Below are positions 38,527-50,476 of a stretch of DNA of 64,000 nucleotides, piece after piece (the first letter of the stretch is position 1; every line of letters starts with the position of its first letter). This stretch comes from Acrasis kona (lineage: Eukaryota > Heterolobosea > Eutetramitea > Acrasida > Acrasidae). The stretch is taken from positions 1 to 64,000 of the forward strand of contig JAOPGA020000496.1 of assembly GCA_026419775.2 (NCBI GenBank). Direction: 5' to 3'. The notes beneath the pieces were generated by a model. It did not search any database. It saw nothing but the letters and a program-made list of their open reading frames with translations, and was not told the origin of the DNA. A program made the translations under genes and the position numbers.

Positions 38527-38781
38527 ATGACAGCCGGTGTTCTAGTAGGAAAACAATTCGTCATTTTGCATGATATATGCTACATCAAGGATGTTCGAAT
38601 TGGTAATCAAAGAAACGGTGTAAATTTTCAGTATGCTTCGGCTACTTCAATCCAATGGATATATCACCCGGAAAGGAAGATTATGATGGTGATACCTTAC
38701 TTGCAAGAAAATCAAAAGGGTCGAAGTTCAAAAACCAAACGCATTTTGTTATATGGGCGACAGAATTATGTACAGATGTAG
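38527..38781 (+). CDS. Small unrecognised protein (84 aa)
   Basis: An ATG-to-TAG frame with a balanced, folded-looking composition (MTAGVLVGKQFVILHDICYI, then SATSIQWIYHPERKIMMVIP) and a basic end. It starts about 120 bp from the MTR4 start on the other strand, so a shared bidirectional promoter is likely. No family recognised. Confidence 0.45.
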   Translation: MTAGVLVGKQFVILHDICYIKDVRIGNQRNGVNFQYASATSIQWIYHPERKIMMVIPYLQENQKGRSSKTKRILLYGRQNYVQM

Positions 38782-39379
38782 GCCTAATAGATACAGTAGA
38801 TAGATGTAAATATTGAAACCATAAAGTGTACCGGTTAATTAAAGCAAATATACATGTACATTGATATTTGTTTTCTGACATGAGTGGTTGCAAATCACTG
38901 ATAAACCTCAGAAGTATACACACCCTTGAAATTGTTGATTGCGAACAAACCACTGACAAAGCATGTGTTCATGCCAAAGGCACAATCTTGACATGAGTTC
39001 ATTCAAGCAGTTATACTCAAAATATTACTCATTATTTACACAAAATGTTTGAAGAATCTATGTGTTGTGACAATCAAAAAATAGAGAGGAACAACAAATT
39101 AATAAATTTCATTTATTTGATTTAAATATCTAATAGTCTCTTGCTTCTTGTTTGGTTACATCATCAATAAAACAAAATCTTCTCAAGTCCTGATTATTAC
39201 ATTAGGATTGTTTGTTTTAAACTTGACGGAATTTCACGGAAAAAATCTGGCTTTTAGATGTTCCCAAGAGGCGTTCAGAAAAGCATTAATATGGTAATTT
39301 GATAGTTGACAGCTCTATTTTAAGACATTCTACTTTTCAAGAGACGTCCAACGAAAAGTCCACAAAAAAAAGTAAAATT

Positions 39380-39977
39380 ATGTCAATGTTGAGTAGCCCT
39401 GATGAGGAGGAGTACAATCCTCTGTCACGAGAACAAGCGCAGAGTATATCCGTGGCTTACAGAATGAAGAGCTTCACACAAGAGAAGTTGCATTGCTATG
39501 GAAATATAGAAGAGCTGAGTGATGACTTGTTTGTGTTTCAATATCTGATGAACAAAGAAAGACATGATAGGTATGCAATTTGGTTGTATCACAAACTAAT
39601 GTTGTAGGCTGTATGAGTTTATGAAGAATGAGGGGAACGAACATATTATAAACATGTACGATTTACTGCACTCTGCACATGGACTTGCTGACATCAATGC
39701 TGTTTCGAAAATATTTGGTGAATTGTACACAAGTTATGTAGCGGAGAGTAGTGCAAAAAAGATTTCACTACCAATTCTTATAAAGGAGAACATTATGAGG
39801 TTTGCAAGAGCTACTAAGAAGTTTGAAACTGTTGATGTTGAAGTTGTTGTTCAATCAATTGATGGTTACTTACTCCCTAATTTGAAAAAATCTCAACAAC
39901 GTCTGGAGATTGAAAACAAATCTCTCTTAAATACCATAAAAAATATGTTGAAAGATAAAAAAACTAGGCAGGTTTGA
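39380..39977 (+). CDS. RGS-domain protein
   Basis: Two exons (39380-39570 and 39608-39977) with a 37-bp GTATGC...TGTAG intron give 186 residues. The splice joins KERHD to RLYEFMKNEGNEHIINM, restoring the 'LxxFLxxEfxxENlxFw'-like centre of an RGS fold. AVSKIFGELYTSYVAESSA and IKENIMRFARATK follow, then a final helix bundle ending in Lys-rich sequence. RGS proteins switch off G-alpha signalling. The match is looser than in the fusion gene at 1.9-3.3 kb, but the helix order and the intron support it. Confidence 0.6.
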
Positions 39978-40146
39978 CGAATCATTGTACAAAAAATAAA
40001 CTAATTTTTTAACAATCCTTGTTAGATGGGTATTGTCAAAGAGAGGAGAGATTCTGAAGCAAGCTAATTGTGTTCCACGTGATCGTTTCAAAAATTAATT
40101 CAGAATTTTGTATGTTGCGACTAATCAAGATAGGGAACTGGAGGAA

Positions 40147-40251
40147 GCAGAAGAGTGCGGTCTAAAGCTTAATCGCTCTCCCCGACCACCAGAAGGTGGC
40201 CACTCTCAGTGCCGAGACACTTCGAGTATCACATCAGACGGCTCTTCCTGC
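40147..40251. ncRNA. GC-rich structured element, possible non-coding RNA
   Basis: In an AT-rich intergenic gap, about 105 bp are GC-rich and can fold. gcagaagag at 40147-40155 pairs with ctcttcctgc at 40242-40251 (one bulge). An internal hairpin ccacc-agaa-ggtgg occupies 40186-40199, a GNRA-free tetraloop on a 5-bp stem. The class, and even the strand, is not identifiable: no box C/D, H/ACA, tRNA or Sm motif is evident. Confidence 0.3.
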
Positions 40252-40367
40252 ACAACGTAGTAGTGTCATCATAGATAACCAAGCCGAAAATAATCTCAGT
40301 ATCAAATGACCGCGTAGAAAAATATTCCACTTATGGGTGATTACAACAAAAAATTAATAAAATTATT

Positions 40368-41405
40368 TTATTGCATAAGATATTTAAAGAACTCATATGT
40401 GGGCAGCCCTACCATGGCTCCAACACCGTTTTTGAGAATCCTGGCAGATAATCCAGAATATAATGCACCGACACTTTAAATTTGAAAAAATACTCAATTT
40501 AAGAACATACCTCTCATGTCTCGCGATATATGCAATGCCCTGTATTGTTCCAGTGATTTTATTGTTGACCTGATCTGATTTCTGCATTCTTGTTTTAATG
40601 ACATCAACGGGTGTGTTTAGAATTGTACCAGAAACACCTGCAAGAAATCCCGCGAACAATAATGGCACCATTGGAAATGGCAAAAGTTGAGCGAACAAGG
40701 GCTTAGAATATAGATAGGAAATGAAATAAGCAGTGGTAAATAAGATTTGACGAAGACATGTTGGAAGAATTCCTGCATACAAACCTTTGTAACCATTTTT
40801 TTTGTAAATTTTCTTTGCACAGTTCCACAAGCCGTTATAGTGACGTTCCTAGGTGAGTGTAAGTATGAAATTTTGAATGTTTATTACAATTCTATCTCTA
40901 TCTGCTATTAGGGCGACTTTGACGACTTCGAATGGAGTAATTACAAGTGCCTCTGAAATTCCAACCCCAACACCAGCTACAATATTAAGAAAGAAGGTCG
41001 CTTCTGATGGATGACCTCCAGTAAGTAGATTCTTTAGTAGTGCATACATGAAGAATCTGACGCTCCTCCAAGGCACGACTTTTAATATCTCGGGCTCAAG
41101 CCCAGTGTATAAACCTGATATACCTTGTTTGTTGATGATCTCCGATGCGATTTGAGTGTTTGTGAGCACAGTTTCGCTTGTCTGAACGTTAGTTTTCAAT
41201 GTATCGGTAAGATCTCCCAAACCTGTGCTTTTGTTTTGATGACTTCAAATGGTTGAGTAATCAGTATCTCTATTATGCTCGCCATAGCTCCCGCTAATAA
41301 TTCTTTCCATTCTGACGTTTTTTTTGTGCTTGGATTTGATGTTGAAGCTGCTAAGATACTCTCTATAAGCAGAAACAAGCAAAATACTAACAGAGGGTTG
41401 TTCAT
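40368..41405 (-). CDS. Mitochondrial carrier family (SLC25) transporter
   Basis: Four exons (41405-41223, 41181-40888, 40848-40511, 40473-40368) with introns of 41, 39 and 37 bp give 306 residues, the standard size. Three repeats carry the carrier signature: TQPFEVIKTKAQ, ITPFEVVKVALIADRDR and NTPVDVIKTRMQ. GLYTGL, GLYAGILP and ALYSGLSARI follow in each repeat. The PFEVVKV second repeat and overall motifs are closest in style to the 2-oxodicarboxylate carrier, but substrate contact residues cannot be assigned with certainty. It is an inner mitochondrial membrane protein. Confidence 0.9.
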
Positions 41406-41505
41406 GGCAAACTAAAAGTCAACCATTCATTACAAATACATTATCACAAAAAACATCCCATCGTCATTACACATTTAGAACAAGATTATTTAATAAAAGT
41501 AATGT

Positions 41506-42501
41506 TTATTTTGAATGTTGACTTCCATCCGTGGTTTGAGGTACCACATTGTCGGCCAAATCCTCTTGATACTCTTGTGACACACGATCAATAAACTGGC
41601 GGAAATGTGCATCCTCATCTTCTTTAGAGTTGGTACCAATAAGAAGATCTTGATTGTTGTACATCAACATTGAACATACCGTTCCAAACAATGCTCCAAC
41701 GAAGAAAATCATCAAATAAATGGTTCTGCTTCTCCTACTTTCCAGTTCTGATTGCTTTGAGACATTAATTAGAAAGTCAACATTAAAGTTCTTACTCTGT
41801 GCATAAGCAATTGTGAAAGTGCGGCAACGGTCACAGAATCATTAAATAAGTAATCACCTGAACTACCCTTTTGTAATTCCTCATAGAGCCTTCTTGGGTT
41901 CCACACTTCTGGCAAGAAATTATTCTCAGATTGAAACTTTTTCAATTCTTCGTCTGTTTTTGGAGAGATGCGAAGCTTTCGTGCGGTATAGACGTACGTA
42001 ACATCTGAACTGACTTCGGGTGAGCTATAGATTTCTGACATTGGTTGTATTTCGTCCGGAATGAACCCTGTCCCATTTATAATGAGTTCTTGTATTAGCC
42101 CTGAGGGATCCTTTTCTGCATCACTATTCTTTTTTGTTGTTGATGCAACTGCTGTGGTGGGGGGTGCGGGAATGTAGATTCTTGGTAATTGTAGCGATAC
42201 CAAAGGATCTTCTCTTCCTGCAGCCTGCTGTATAGGGAAAGTCTTTTTAAATAAAATCACATTTTCATGTTGATCCTAAATGATTGAGAGAAAAGATACC
42301 AGTAGATCATACAAACGTAATTACGGCGACGCTTATACCGCGTTTCGTAAACACCTCTCCCGTCTTTGAATCTTTTAAAACTGATACATTTTTATCTTTA
42401 TAGAGAGATATAAGCGATTCTGTATGTTTTTTTGGTATATCTGAGTAAAATCTTGATTTAGGTACACAGGTGTGAATTCTTTTTGAGACAAACTTCAGCA
42501 T
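41506..42501 (-). CDS. Mitochondrial membrane protein, unrecognised
   Basis: Three phase-0 exons (42501-42313, 42275-41796, 41754-41506) with 37- and 41-bp introns give 305 residues. It starts with a basic presequence (MLKFVSKRIHTCVPKSRFYS). A Pro/Thr-rich stretch (IYIPAPPTTAVASTTKK) and a helical region (DEELKKFQSENNFLPEVWN) follow. One membrane helix (LMIFFVGALFGTVCSMLMY) near residue 240 precedes an acidic tail. The layout suits a single-pass inner-membrane or assembly factor. I cannot name the family. Confidence 0.65.
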
Positions 42502-42582
42502 TGTTTTTTTGTAATAGTTACAAAATACTGAATAGCAACAATATAACAAAAAAAGAATACTTATCAACAACAAAAAATTTAA

Positions 42583-44759
42583 TCAACCAGCAAACTCTCT
42601 AATCTGTTTGATAATGTATCTTCCATCACTCATATACTTTAATTCCAAGTCTAAACTCTTCTTCTTCTCTGATGTTGGAGTGTACGGTACGTATTCACAA
42701 TTGCGTGACCATTTCCCATTTTTAGCATGACAATAAGAAATTTCAAGATGCTTTACAAGGTCAACCGTGTCTATTAATTGTTGATCAGATAGAACACGTT
42801 TATCAAGAGGCGGACCACCTGCTTTTGGGACAGCATGTCTAATGGTACTAAAACTTATATATTCGTCGCTCTCGGCTTGAATGCTCCATGTCATCTCCGA
42901 CAAGGTACCCCTGTCAGGATTGGTCACCAACAAATTATCAATTTGAGAAGCAATAGTATAGCCGATTAAATCGCCTTGGACAGCTTCCTGGACTTTTGTA
43001 ACAACAACAGAATTTGCGACAACTTTATTATGTTTTGATGAATAAGATGGAACGACGGCAATGGCCATGGATATACCTCCAGAGATGTGAGCATACTTTC
43101 TCTCTTCCAAAGCTCTAGCGTTATACAAGGATGCGTACACTCCTAGAATTGCACAGTCAACTCTTTTCGGTTTCATTTCTTCCGTTTCCCTTATAAACTT
43201 ACATTCGCCCTTCTTCTTGTTGTGGATTTTGGCAGCAAATGATGTGTAGAGACCGGCACCGTCGAAACCTTCAATGTCTTCTGCTGAAGCGGATGATCTG
43301 AATTTTAATTTAATGTCATCATCGTCGTCATCATTGTTGGATATTTGTTTTTCTAATTGATGGATGGCGTTCCATATACGATCCAAATTCTCTTGAGGTA
43401 TGGTTGCTTTGTAGAATAATTCTTGTACTTGTAGGACTGCTTGGTGTAGTTGTGCCTTTGTGAGTTTGCCATGATCCGTGTCATTTTGTAATTTTTGAAT
43501 GGCTAGTTTGAGGTCCTTGTTGTCTTGGTGATTAATTAGATCGTCATAATGTGCGAATGGTATGGAGAAGCCTATTGGTGATAGGTCATATCCAAAATGA
43601 TTTGAAGGTGTGTTGGGATCATTCTTGCGACCTAGTGAGACAGGTAGTGATAGGAAAGCTAAATTGGCGCTCTGTCGTTTGTTAGTGGAAACAAAACAAA
43701 AAGACTCACTTTTGCTCCAAATGTAGATTTTTTTTGTAGACACTTGTTAGCATCTTCGATGGAAGTTGTTCTGTTGCACATTTGATCGTAATGAAGGATA
43801 TCTCTCGTTTCGGTGTCATATACCATGATGATGGGATCTTTTTTCTTTTCCTTGTGAAAGTTTATGACTTGTTCATCCGTACTTTCCACCAAAATGACTC
43901 TTGTTGAGGTCACGTTCATCATGACTGGTTTGTCAATTAGAGACGCTAGGATATGGTCGTGCACAGCATTTTTGTAGTAACAATCTGGAGTACCTCTTTC
44001 TCTGCTCTTTAGAGATACATGTGAACTAGGGTCTTGGAAGGTGGTTGTAATCACACCACTGACAACTGATAGATACAAAGGAAGATCTTTGAGCACAACA
44101 ATATCTAATTCAGTTTCGGACTCATCCTCAGGGAACAATCTTAGGTATCCATATGTCACACCATTTACTACTCCACTATATTCAATGTCACCAAGAATGT
44201 CTTGGAGTGAAAGAGCAAGGATGTTTAGGTTTTTAAAATCCTCTAGTGTATGTGTGACTACCTGTTGATTGCCAGTTGCAACAAAAGACAACTGAACATC
44301 TAGTTTAATTGTGCTCTTTACTATTTTTGCAGCGACGATTACTGTCTTTTCGTGCATGACATCTTGAGGATAAAACTGGAATGCTAGAATTTTCTTTTCT
44401 TGATAAGTGTAGCTCTGTAGTGTTCCCGCGAAGAAGAGTTTCTCCTGAGTGAAATAGGTAACAGAATTAAATTCTTCCAAACTCAAGTTAAACTTGGGCA
44501 CGTACTTTTCAGCAAAGTCAAAGTGGTATTTTTGAGAGTCACCATCAAGGTTTGAGTTAATGTAGTAGATGGTTGGATTGTTAGTCCTGCAATCAATGAG
44601 AAATTTTGTTGCTGGGCCAAAGTTTGATGTGAACTCTGTTGTTTTGGATATAGATGTAAAGTTCTCCGCAGTGTATATTACATTTACATAACCTTCCTTA
44701 ATACCATATGTCACATTGCATAGAAAAGCAAACACGACAGCTAAGAGTATTGTAGTCAT
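42583..44759 (-). CDS. Secreted PEP-synthase-like (pyruvate/PEP dikinase ATP-binding) protein
   Basis: Two exons (44759-43710 and 43671-42583) with a 38-bp intron give 712 residues. It starts with a clear signal peptide (MTTILLAVVFAFLCNVTYG). The first 330 residues are beta-rich with several N-glycosylation sites and match nothing I know. The C-terminal half resembles the nucleotide-binding N-terminal domain of PEP synthase/PPDK: FGAKSANLAFLSLPV across the splice, RSSASAEDIEGFDGAGLYTSF, and AIAVVPSYSSKHNKVVANSV. The phospho-His and PEP/pyruvate domains are missing, so it cannot be a complete dikinase. Secretion of such a domain is unusual. Confidence 0.75.
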
Positions 44760-44827
44760 CTTATCAATTCGCAGGCTGTTACTTACTTCCGGAGTTGAAA
44801 CAAACCTACTTACCCGAATAAAATTTT

Positions 44828-45097
44828 ATGAAGTCCGGACACTTACAAACAACCTTACATGATAACCAGAACATACAAACCCATGGCTGGAAATACTCAC
44901 TTCAAAAGTTTGCATTCGTAAAAGTATTTAATACATTGTTGCCTCCTGAATGCATTGGAATACCAGTCGATGCAGTGAACCATGGTTCTGTAAAGACTGA
45001 GGAACTTGTAACCATCGGCAACGCACTCAAGTTTGGAAAGGAAACAGACATACCTGCCGAAAAGAAATCGAAAAAACAAAATTATAACCCAGGTTAA
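44828..45097 (+). CDS. Small unrecognised protein (89 aa)
   Basis: An ATG-to-TAA frame. It is divergent from the secreted PEP-synthase-like gene, with about 70 bp between start codons. The composition looks coding (KYSLQKFAFVKVFNTLLPP, then TEELVTIGNALKFGKET) with a Lys-rich end (AEKKSKKQNYNPG). No domain recognised. Confidence 0.4.
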   Translation: MKSGHLQTTLHDNQNIQTHGWKYSLQKFAFVKVFNTLLPPECIGIPVDAVNHGSVKTEELVTIGNALKFGKETDIPAEKKSKKQNYNPG

Positions 45098-45520
45098 CAA
45101 CCAAATGCAGTTTTGGCACAAATATGAAACATTATAATTGCTCTATCTCTTCCAAGGTTGAATTCAATTTACAAATGCGGTTCAATAGTCGGTGAAACAA
45201 GTTTTCTGATAAAATCGATAAACTATTGGTCTATTGTACAAGTCTCAGAGCAGAGACACACTCAATACTAAAGAGACAATCACAACTCACGCACCAATTC
45301 AATCAAAGAAAAAACTTTCTTGATGAGAAATAAAAGGAAGAATAAACACTCAACGACGTTATTTTGTCGTGCCAAGAACTCAAAATTCTTTTTATATGCA
45401 CATCTTTATTATTTGGTTTTCTCCACAAGATGCTCTTTTTACTTTTGTCTGGGTCGACAGTTTTCCGACAAAAGTCAAGGTGGCCTTTCGTGATTTCAAA
45501 AAAAATAAGGTTAACGTTGA

Positions 45521-45808
45521 GCAGTCGAAGAATTAGTAAGTGAAGAATCAAAAATCATTGGAGATGAGAGAAATGCTGGTGGCGAGAGGTGCGACGAGAT
45601 TGATAAAAGATTCGACAACACTTTATTGATCAGCGCGGTCATTGGAGGACTGTCCATGGACTATGGATGTTTTATTGAGAAGCAGCACCTATCGAGAAAT
45701 CAAGCATATATCAGTCTTGATAAACGAGCATATACTAGCCTTGATAAACATAATATTGACGCGCTGGTTGGCGAACAAATTAAAGAAACGATTACCCTAA
45801 TTAAATAA
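45521..45808 (+). other. Open frame without start, possible decayed exon
   Basis: The frame reads acidic then hydrophobic sequence (AVEELVSEESKIIGDERN, then NTLLISAVIGGLSMDYG) and a short near-repeat (QAYISLDK / RAYTSLDK), ending at TAA. It has no ATG near its start and no flanking donor/acceptor I could join. The wider stretch 45,100-46,000 holds no other gene I can support. Confidence 0.2.
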
Positions 45809-46019
45809 ATGATTATAAGTTAGATCATCGAAACTGCAATTTAACCATAATAATTCTTGAAGTCCGAATTAAATGTTATTGAATAATTTGTTTTCTTGCT
45901 GTAAGTACTGAATACTATTCATCACTGTATAATCAAATGATAATAGAGTATTCACTGGTAATAGATGTCCGCTCGAATGGTGTTGAACATCAGAGTTGAC
46001 CATTGTTTCCATTTACAAC

Positions 46020-46600
46020 ATGAACAGCAAACACTCGCCTATTTTTCCAAAGAGACTTCAGACTCCAACAGATGATGATTATAATGTTATATGCAAGATG
46101 CGTGAAGAAGCTGGATGGAACAAACATCTCGTTGGTAAATGGATGTCAGACGTGGAGAAAAATGATTTAGTATTTTGGATTTTTTACGAAGACCATACCA
46201 TGCAAAAAGCTGTTGGAAGTAGTGGTATCGACTTAAATGGGTTAGACAAAGATCTAAGCGACCCACAATCTTTGAAGGCATGTATTGCCCACACATTCGT
46301 CTATCCGTAAGTTCTTGGAATGTCATTTAAGGAATAAATATGATATGTAGTGAACACCGAGGTAAAGGGTACGGAAGAGAGATCGCATTAACATGCATCA
46401 ATTATGCGTTCCAAGAGTTGAATTTGAAGGAAGTGACAGTCTGTATTGCAGCACTTAATGTCGCTTCGCTAAAATTGTTCCTTAGTTTGGGATTTGAGGA
46501 ATTTAAAAGAAAACAGATGAATTGGGCGCCTCAGAAGCCATATGATGCAACAAACTGGAATGCATTAGCAGTTTTTATGAGAAAATATCGAACAGAATAA
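46020..46600 (+). CDS. GNAT-family N-acetyltransferase
   Basis: Two exons (46020-46306 and 46351-46600) split by a 44-bp intron give 178 residues. After the splice the acetyl-CoA-binding motif A is intact (VYPEHRGKGYGREIALTC). The typical motif B follows: VCIAALNVASLKLFLSLGFEEF. The N-terminal half carries the acceptor-side fold (AVGSSGIDLNGLD). The acceptor is unknown; RimJ/RimL-like or small-molecule acetylation are both possible. Confidence 0.88.
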
Positions 46601-46824
46601 GAAAATTCCTACCACAAAATGGTTTTTAGACTAGCGCCTTGATTTCACTAAATTATTTCTTAATCAAGTATTGAATGAATTATACATATAAAAGGCTTTT
46701 TCTTTTCGAGGTGAATTGCTCTTGTAGGTGCTTTTTTCTCTATTTCTCACTCAACGTTTATAACTGTGTTGAGCACTTGGTTACTCATATATATTGTAAT
46801 AAAGTCAACCAACACAAACGCAAG

Positions 46825-47269
46825 ATGTCTTCGCATTTAGAGTACTCGCATCACTTCATTTTGAATTATTATTTACAAAATAACAAGGTTGGAAACAGAA
46901 AGGAAGGCGAAAGAGAATCTGTCTAGAGCATCAATATATGAAACACTCACATCTTCTGGCGAAAAAGATAAAATTAAGGAGCTTTTACGAAAAAGATTAA
47001 TAGAGTGTGGTTGGTGTGATGAACTTAAGGAATATACAAAAAGTAAGTCGCCAATCACAAACATTTTCTGATTAGTGCAGAATTAGTTAGGGGAAAAGAG
47101 TCTGTTGAAGATTTAACAATTGATGGTTTGGTTTCAGAAATAACACCAAAGGCCAGAGGTAACTTACTTTTTGCTCTTTTATTAATATCCTTCAGAGGCT
47201 GTCCCTGATGATATCAAAGTCGAAGTCCTACAATCCATACGTTCATTTATAGAAAAGAATGATTATTAA
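46825..47269 (+). CDS. ENY2: ENY2/Sus1, SAGA and TREX-2 subunit
   Basis: Four exons (46825-46841, 46888-47042, 47081-47158, 47196-47269) with introns of 46, 38 and 37 bp encode 107 residues, the normal ENY2 size. The protein follows ENY2 closely: SSGEKDKIKELLRKRLIECG, CDELKEYTKK, then LTIDGLVSEITPKAR and EAVPDDIKVEVLQSIRSFI. ENY2 links the SAGA deubiquitinase module to mRNA export at the nuclear pore. Three introns in 445 bp is dense even for this genome; yeast SUS1 is also unusually intron-rich. Confidence 0.92.
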
Positions 47270-47277
47270 AGTACTTT

Positions 47278-49292
47278 TTAATTTAATACATTAATGTGTT
47301 GTATATGAGAACATTTTTCTAAAATCTCTTGAATCAATTCATTGGGAATGGAATCCTTGCTACTGAATGTGAGTGATGTAAGCGACATGTTTTTAAACAC
47401 GTGCCTCATTCCTTTCGCACTAATCTTGTTGTATGCTACATTTAGTTTCTTGAGTGTGTCATTCTCTAACATCATCACCTTCATTCCTCTGTTCATAATG
47501 TCGTTACCAGAAATGTTCAAATCTGTCAAGGTCCAATTAAACTTGAGCAGTGCGACCGATTCATCAGTCACTTTATTTGAAGTCAGGTCCAATGTAGTTA
47601 GGGTGTTGCTTGAAAACAAAATTTTGGCAGACTTATCAGTGATACTACACCTTTGAAGCGACAGCTCTGTTAGATCTGTGCACGATTGTAATAAACTAAT
47701 GACACACTCATCATTGGTCAACAAACTATCCCCGAGATGCAATACCTTCAACATTTTACAATTATCTGCAATCATCTTGATGGCCTTGAGATCACAATTA
47801 GCCTTGCTTATCTTTAAAGAGATCAAATTCTTACATAAATTCGTTTGATTAAACAAGATAGCGTACATCCTGGATGATATTGGTTCCATCTCCAACACTC
47901 TAATGGACTGGTTGGCTGCAAGTTTTAAGAAACTAGAATCAGGAATACTAAAAGCATTATCAATGCGGAGTTTTGTCAAATGAGTGCACGTCTGTAGGTG
48001 CTGTAAGCCATTGGCTGTGTTGCCCATCAACCTGCCATCCATCACCACACTCTTAAGATTATTGTAACTAGAAAACATTTGGTTCAAAAGAAGCGTTTGC
48101 GAAGGTAAGCAGTGCCTAATGTTAATTTGCTTTATGGAAGGAGACAACAACAAAGTAGCGGTGGACGAAGGTGTGGCATTATCAATGTTCGTACAGTGCT
48201 CAAGAGTTAAAGTCTTTAAATTAGTCAACAAAGGCAAGTGAGAAATTAAAGTTTGAGAAGAAATTTTCGAAGCATTTTGAATGCACAATTCAGTAAGGTG
48301 AGGTAATTTGCTGACAATGTTTTTGAACTTTTCGTCATCAATGCTCTCATCTCCCAGATCCAACTTTTTCAGGTCATACTCCACCACTTGCTCTAACGCC
48401 TTGCTAATGTTGCAGGTCGACGAGTGGATGGATTTAATGTTGACGTATTTGAGTTGAGTGCAGTTGGAAAAAATGTTTCCTAATTGTTCTCCGGTAATCG
48501 TGAAGCCGTGCAGATCCAAACTGGTGAGCGATGTAAATCTGGTGAGTAACTTGGGACTACACTGACTCAAATTAACGCTGTAGCTTTTGAAACCTAACGA
48601 GCGGGTTCCCTCCGTCGGCAAGCACAGTTCAATGATTCTTTGTAATTCCCTTCCCTCCGTGTTGGTATTGCGCTTTATTGTAGGAAGGTATCTACCGTGC
48701 TCGTGTCCTTGCATTTCAATGTTCGAGAAGACCATTTGTACGTTGCGCTGCGGATCGTCCAAAAAGAACCCGTAAAACATTTTTGATAAGCATGTTGCGA
48801 GCTCGAGCGGTACTTGTCTTCTAGATAATTTCTCGGCTGCTTTTCCGAACCAATGGTAATATCTTTGTAGGGGTAATTCATAAAACTCCAAAACTAGAAA
48901 TATAATGTCGATGGGTAGATCTCTGTGGGAGATGCGTGGCTTTTGTGCTTGTACCAGGGTCTTATATTCCAAGTACCGTCTCTTGTTGTCCTCTAGCTCT
49001 TGTATCCGTAAATCTTGAGCCTTTAGAGCTTCATCGTCAACCTGTATGATTGAAAATGTTTTTTCGAATTCAATGTTTTGTATTTCATCGTCGAAGAATT
49101 TCGTACGGTCGACGTGTATGTGCTTATCGGATAAATCTTGTTTAACCTCGAGAGGCTTCGATTCCTCCTCTACAATTAACGGGTCTAGTTTTGTTTTTTT
49201 TGATGTATCATCATCCTGGTCATCTGAATCTTTACACGAACATGATAAGCACACAACAAGAACAAAAACTTACATTCCCTGGACCTCTTCAT
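47278..49292 (-). CDS. Leucine-rich repeat protein (RNI/AMN1 type)
   Basis: Two exons (49292-49274 and 49229-47278) with a 44-bp intron give 656 residues. Splicing gives the start MKRSREYSDDQDDD; without it the frame would begin at an internal ATG. An acidic and coiled N-terminus leads to a possible F-box-like helix (LPIDIIFLVLEFYELPLQ). At least twelve LRRs follow (SLTSLDLHGFTITGEQL, TLTTLDLTSNKVTDESV, TLKKLNVAYNKISAKG). Such F-box/LRR proteins usually choose substrates for SCF ubiquitin ligases, but the F-box here is weak. The stop is only 8 bp from the ENY2 stop, in convergent orientation. Confidence 0.88.
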
Positions 49293-49324
49293 CAACTCGA
49301 TAATAAAATATTGTAATCAATTTA

Positions 49325-50476
49325 TTAAACAACCACAACCATGGTGTGGTGACTACCACAAACAATCTCAGACACATTCTTCCCTTCGAGTCCGACCACC
49401 TCTTCGGGCACCAAGCTCTTTTCGTTATTGGATACACCTCTTTGCCCCTTCTCATTCCTTCCACATGCAAAAATCTTTCCACTGTTCAACTTGACGAAGA
49501 AATGCGAAGAACCTGAATTGCCCCAAACTTTTTCTACCGGTTCGGGTAATTCAAGTCTTGTTGGAACATTTCTATTGGTTCTATCATCGAGCGACAGTTC
49601 GCCCTGAGCATTTTGACCACAAACAAATAATTCTCCACCCTCAGTGACACATAGTGTGGAGTTGCCAGCTGCAATAATGTCTTTGACGCTGAGGAACTCG
49701 AATGTAGGCGAGAAATTATTTTTCACCATTGATTTGTCTTTATCGCCCAGACCAAGTTGTCCTTGTCTATTGTACCCTGTACCATGCACCTTTCCATCTT
49801 GTGTCAAGTACAAACAATGTCCGCTTCCTGTTGTAATCTTTTTGACGTTTTTATTGGAAAGCTCTTCGATCTTTGTTGGAACTCTCTTCTGGTCGCTATT
49901 TCCAATGCCGAGAGCTCCGTTGTTCGCACCCCACCCATAGTATTCCCCGTCCACTTAATTATTAAATCAAACAAATTTCACATTGAACGAACCTGTCTCA
50001 ACAATGTTATAATATCCCCCAACGTGAATGTTTTTAACGCTCTTTTCTATGTTTATAACGGTTGGTACGTCCCTCATAAAGTCGTCGTCAACTCCTTGCG
50101 CGAGTTGTCCGTACGCGTTGTCGCCGAATCCCATCAATTTACCCTCATCTTTGATTGTTATTTACTTCTTAATGTTGTACTAACCTGTTAAAACCAAAGA
50201 ATGTAGTTGTCCTGCCGCGATTTGAACTCCTTTAACACCCTCAACTAAAGTTGGGGTGCTCCTATCCTCTGTGTTTCCTCCTCCAAGTTGTCCATTGTTA
50301 CCATATCCCCAAGCATAAACTGATCCATCTTCCTTGAGGGCTATATTGTGGAAGCCACCAGAGGATATTGATTTAAATTTGTGTTGTGGAATGGTGAAAG
50401 ATAAATCATTTCTTTGTTGTTGATCTCCTGATCCAAGCTGTCCTTTCTCGTTCGCACCAAATGTAATGACATCCAT
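49325..50476 (-). CDS. RCC1-repeat protein
   Basis: Three exons (50476-50185, 50148-49993, 49953-49325) with 36- and 39-bp introns give 358 residues, a single seven-bladed propeller. The repeats are obvious: VITFGANEKGQLGSGD, VYAWGYGNNGQLGGGN, LMGFGDNAYGQLAQG, YYGWGANNGALGIGN, VHGTGYNRQGQLGLGD, LFVCGQNAQGELSLDD and IFACGRNEKGQRG. Both donors deviate from GTAAGT (GTTAGT and GTTCGT). RCC1 propellers may be Ran exchange factors or other adaptors; nothing here identifies the partner. Confidence 0.92.
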
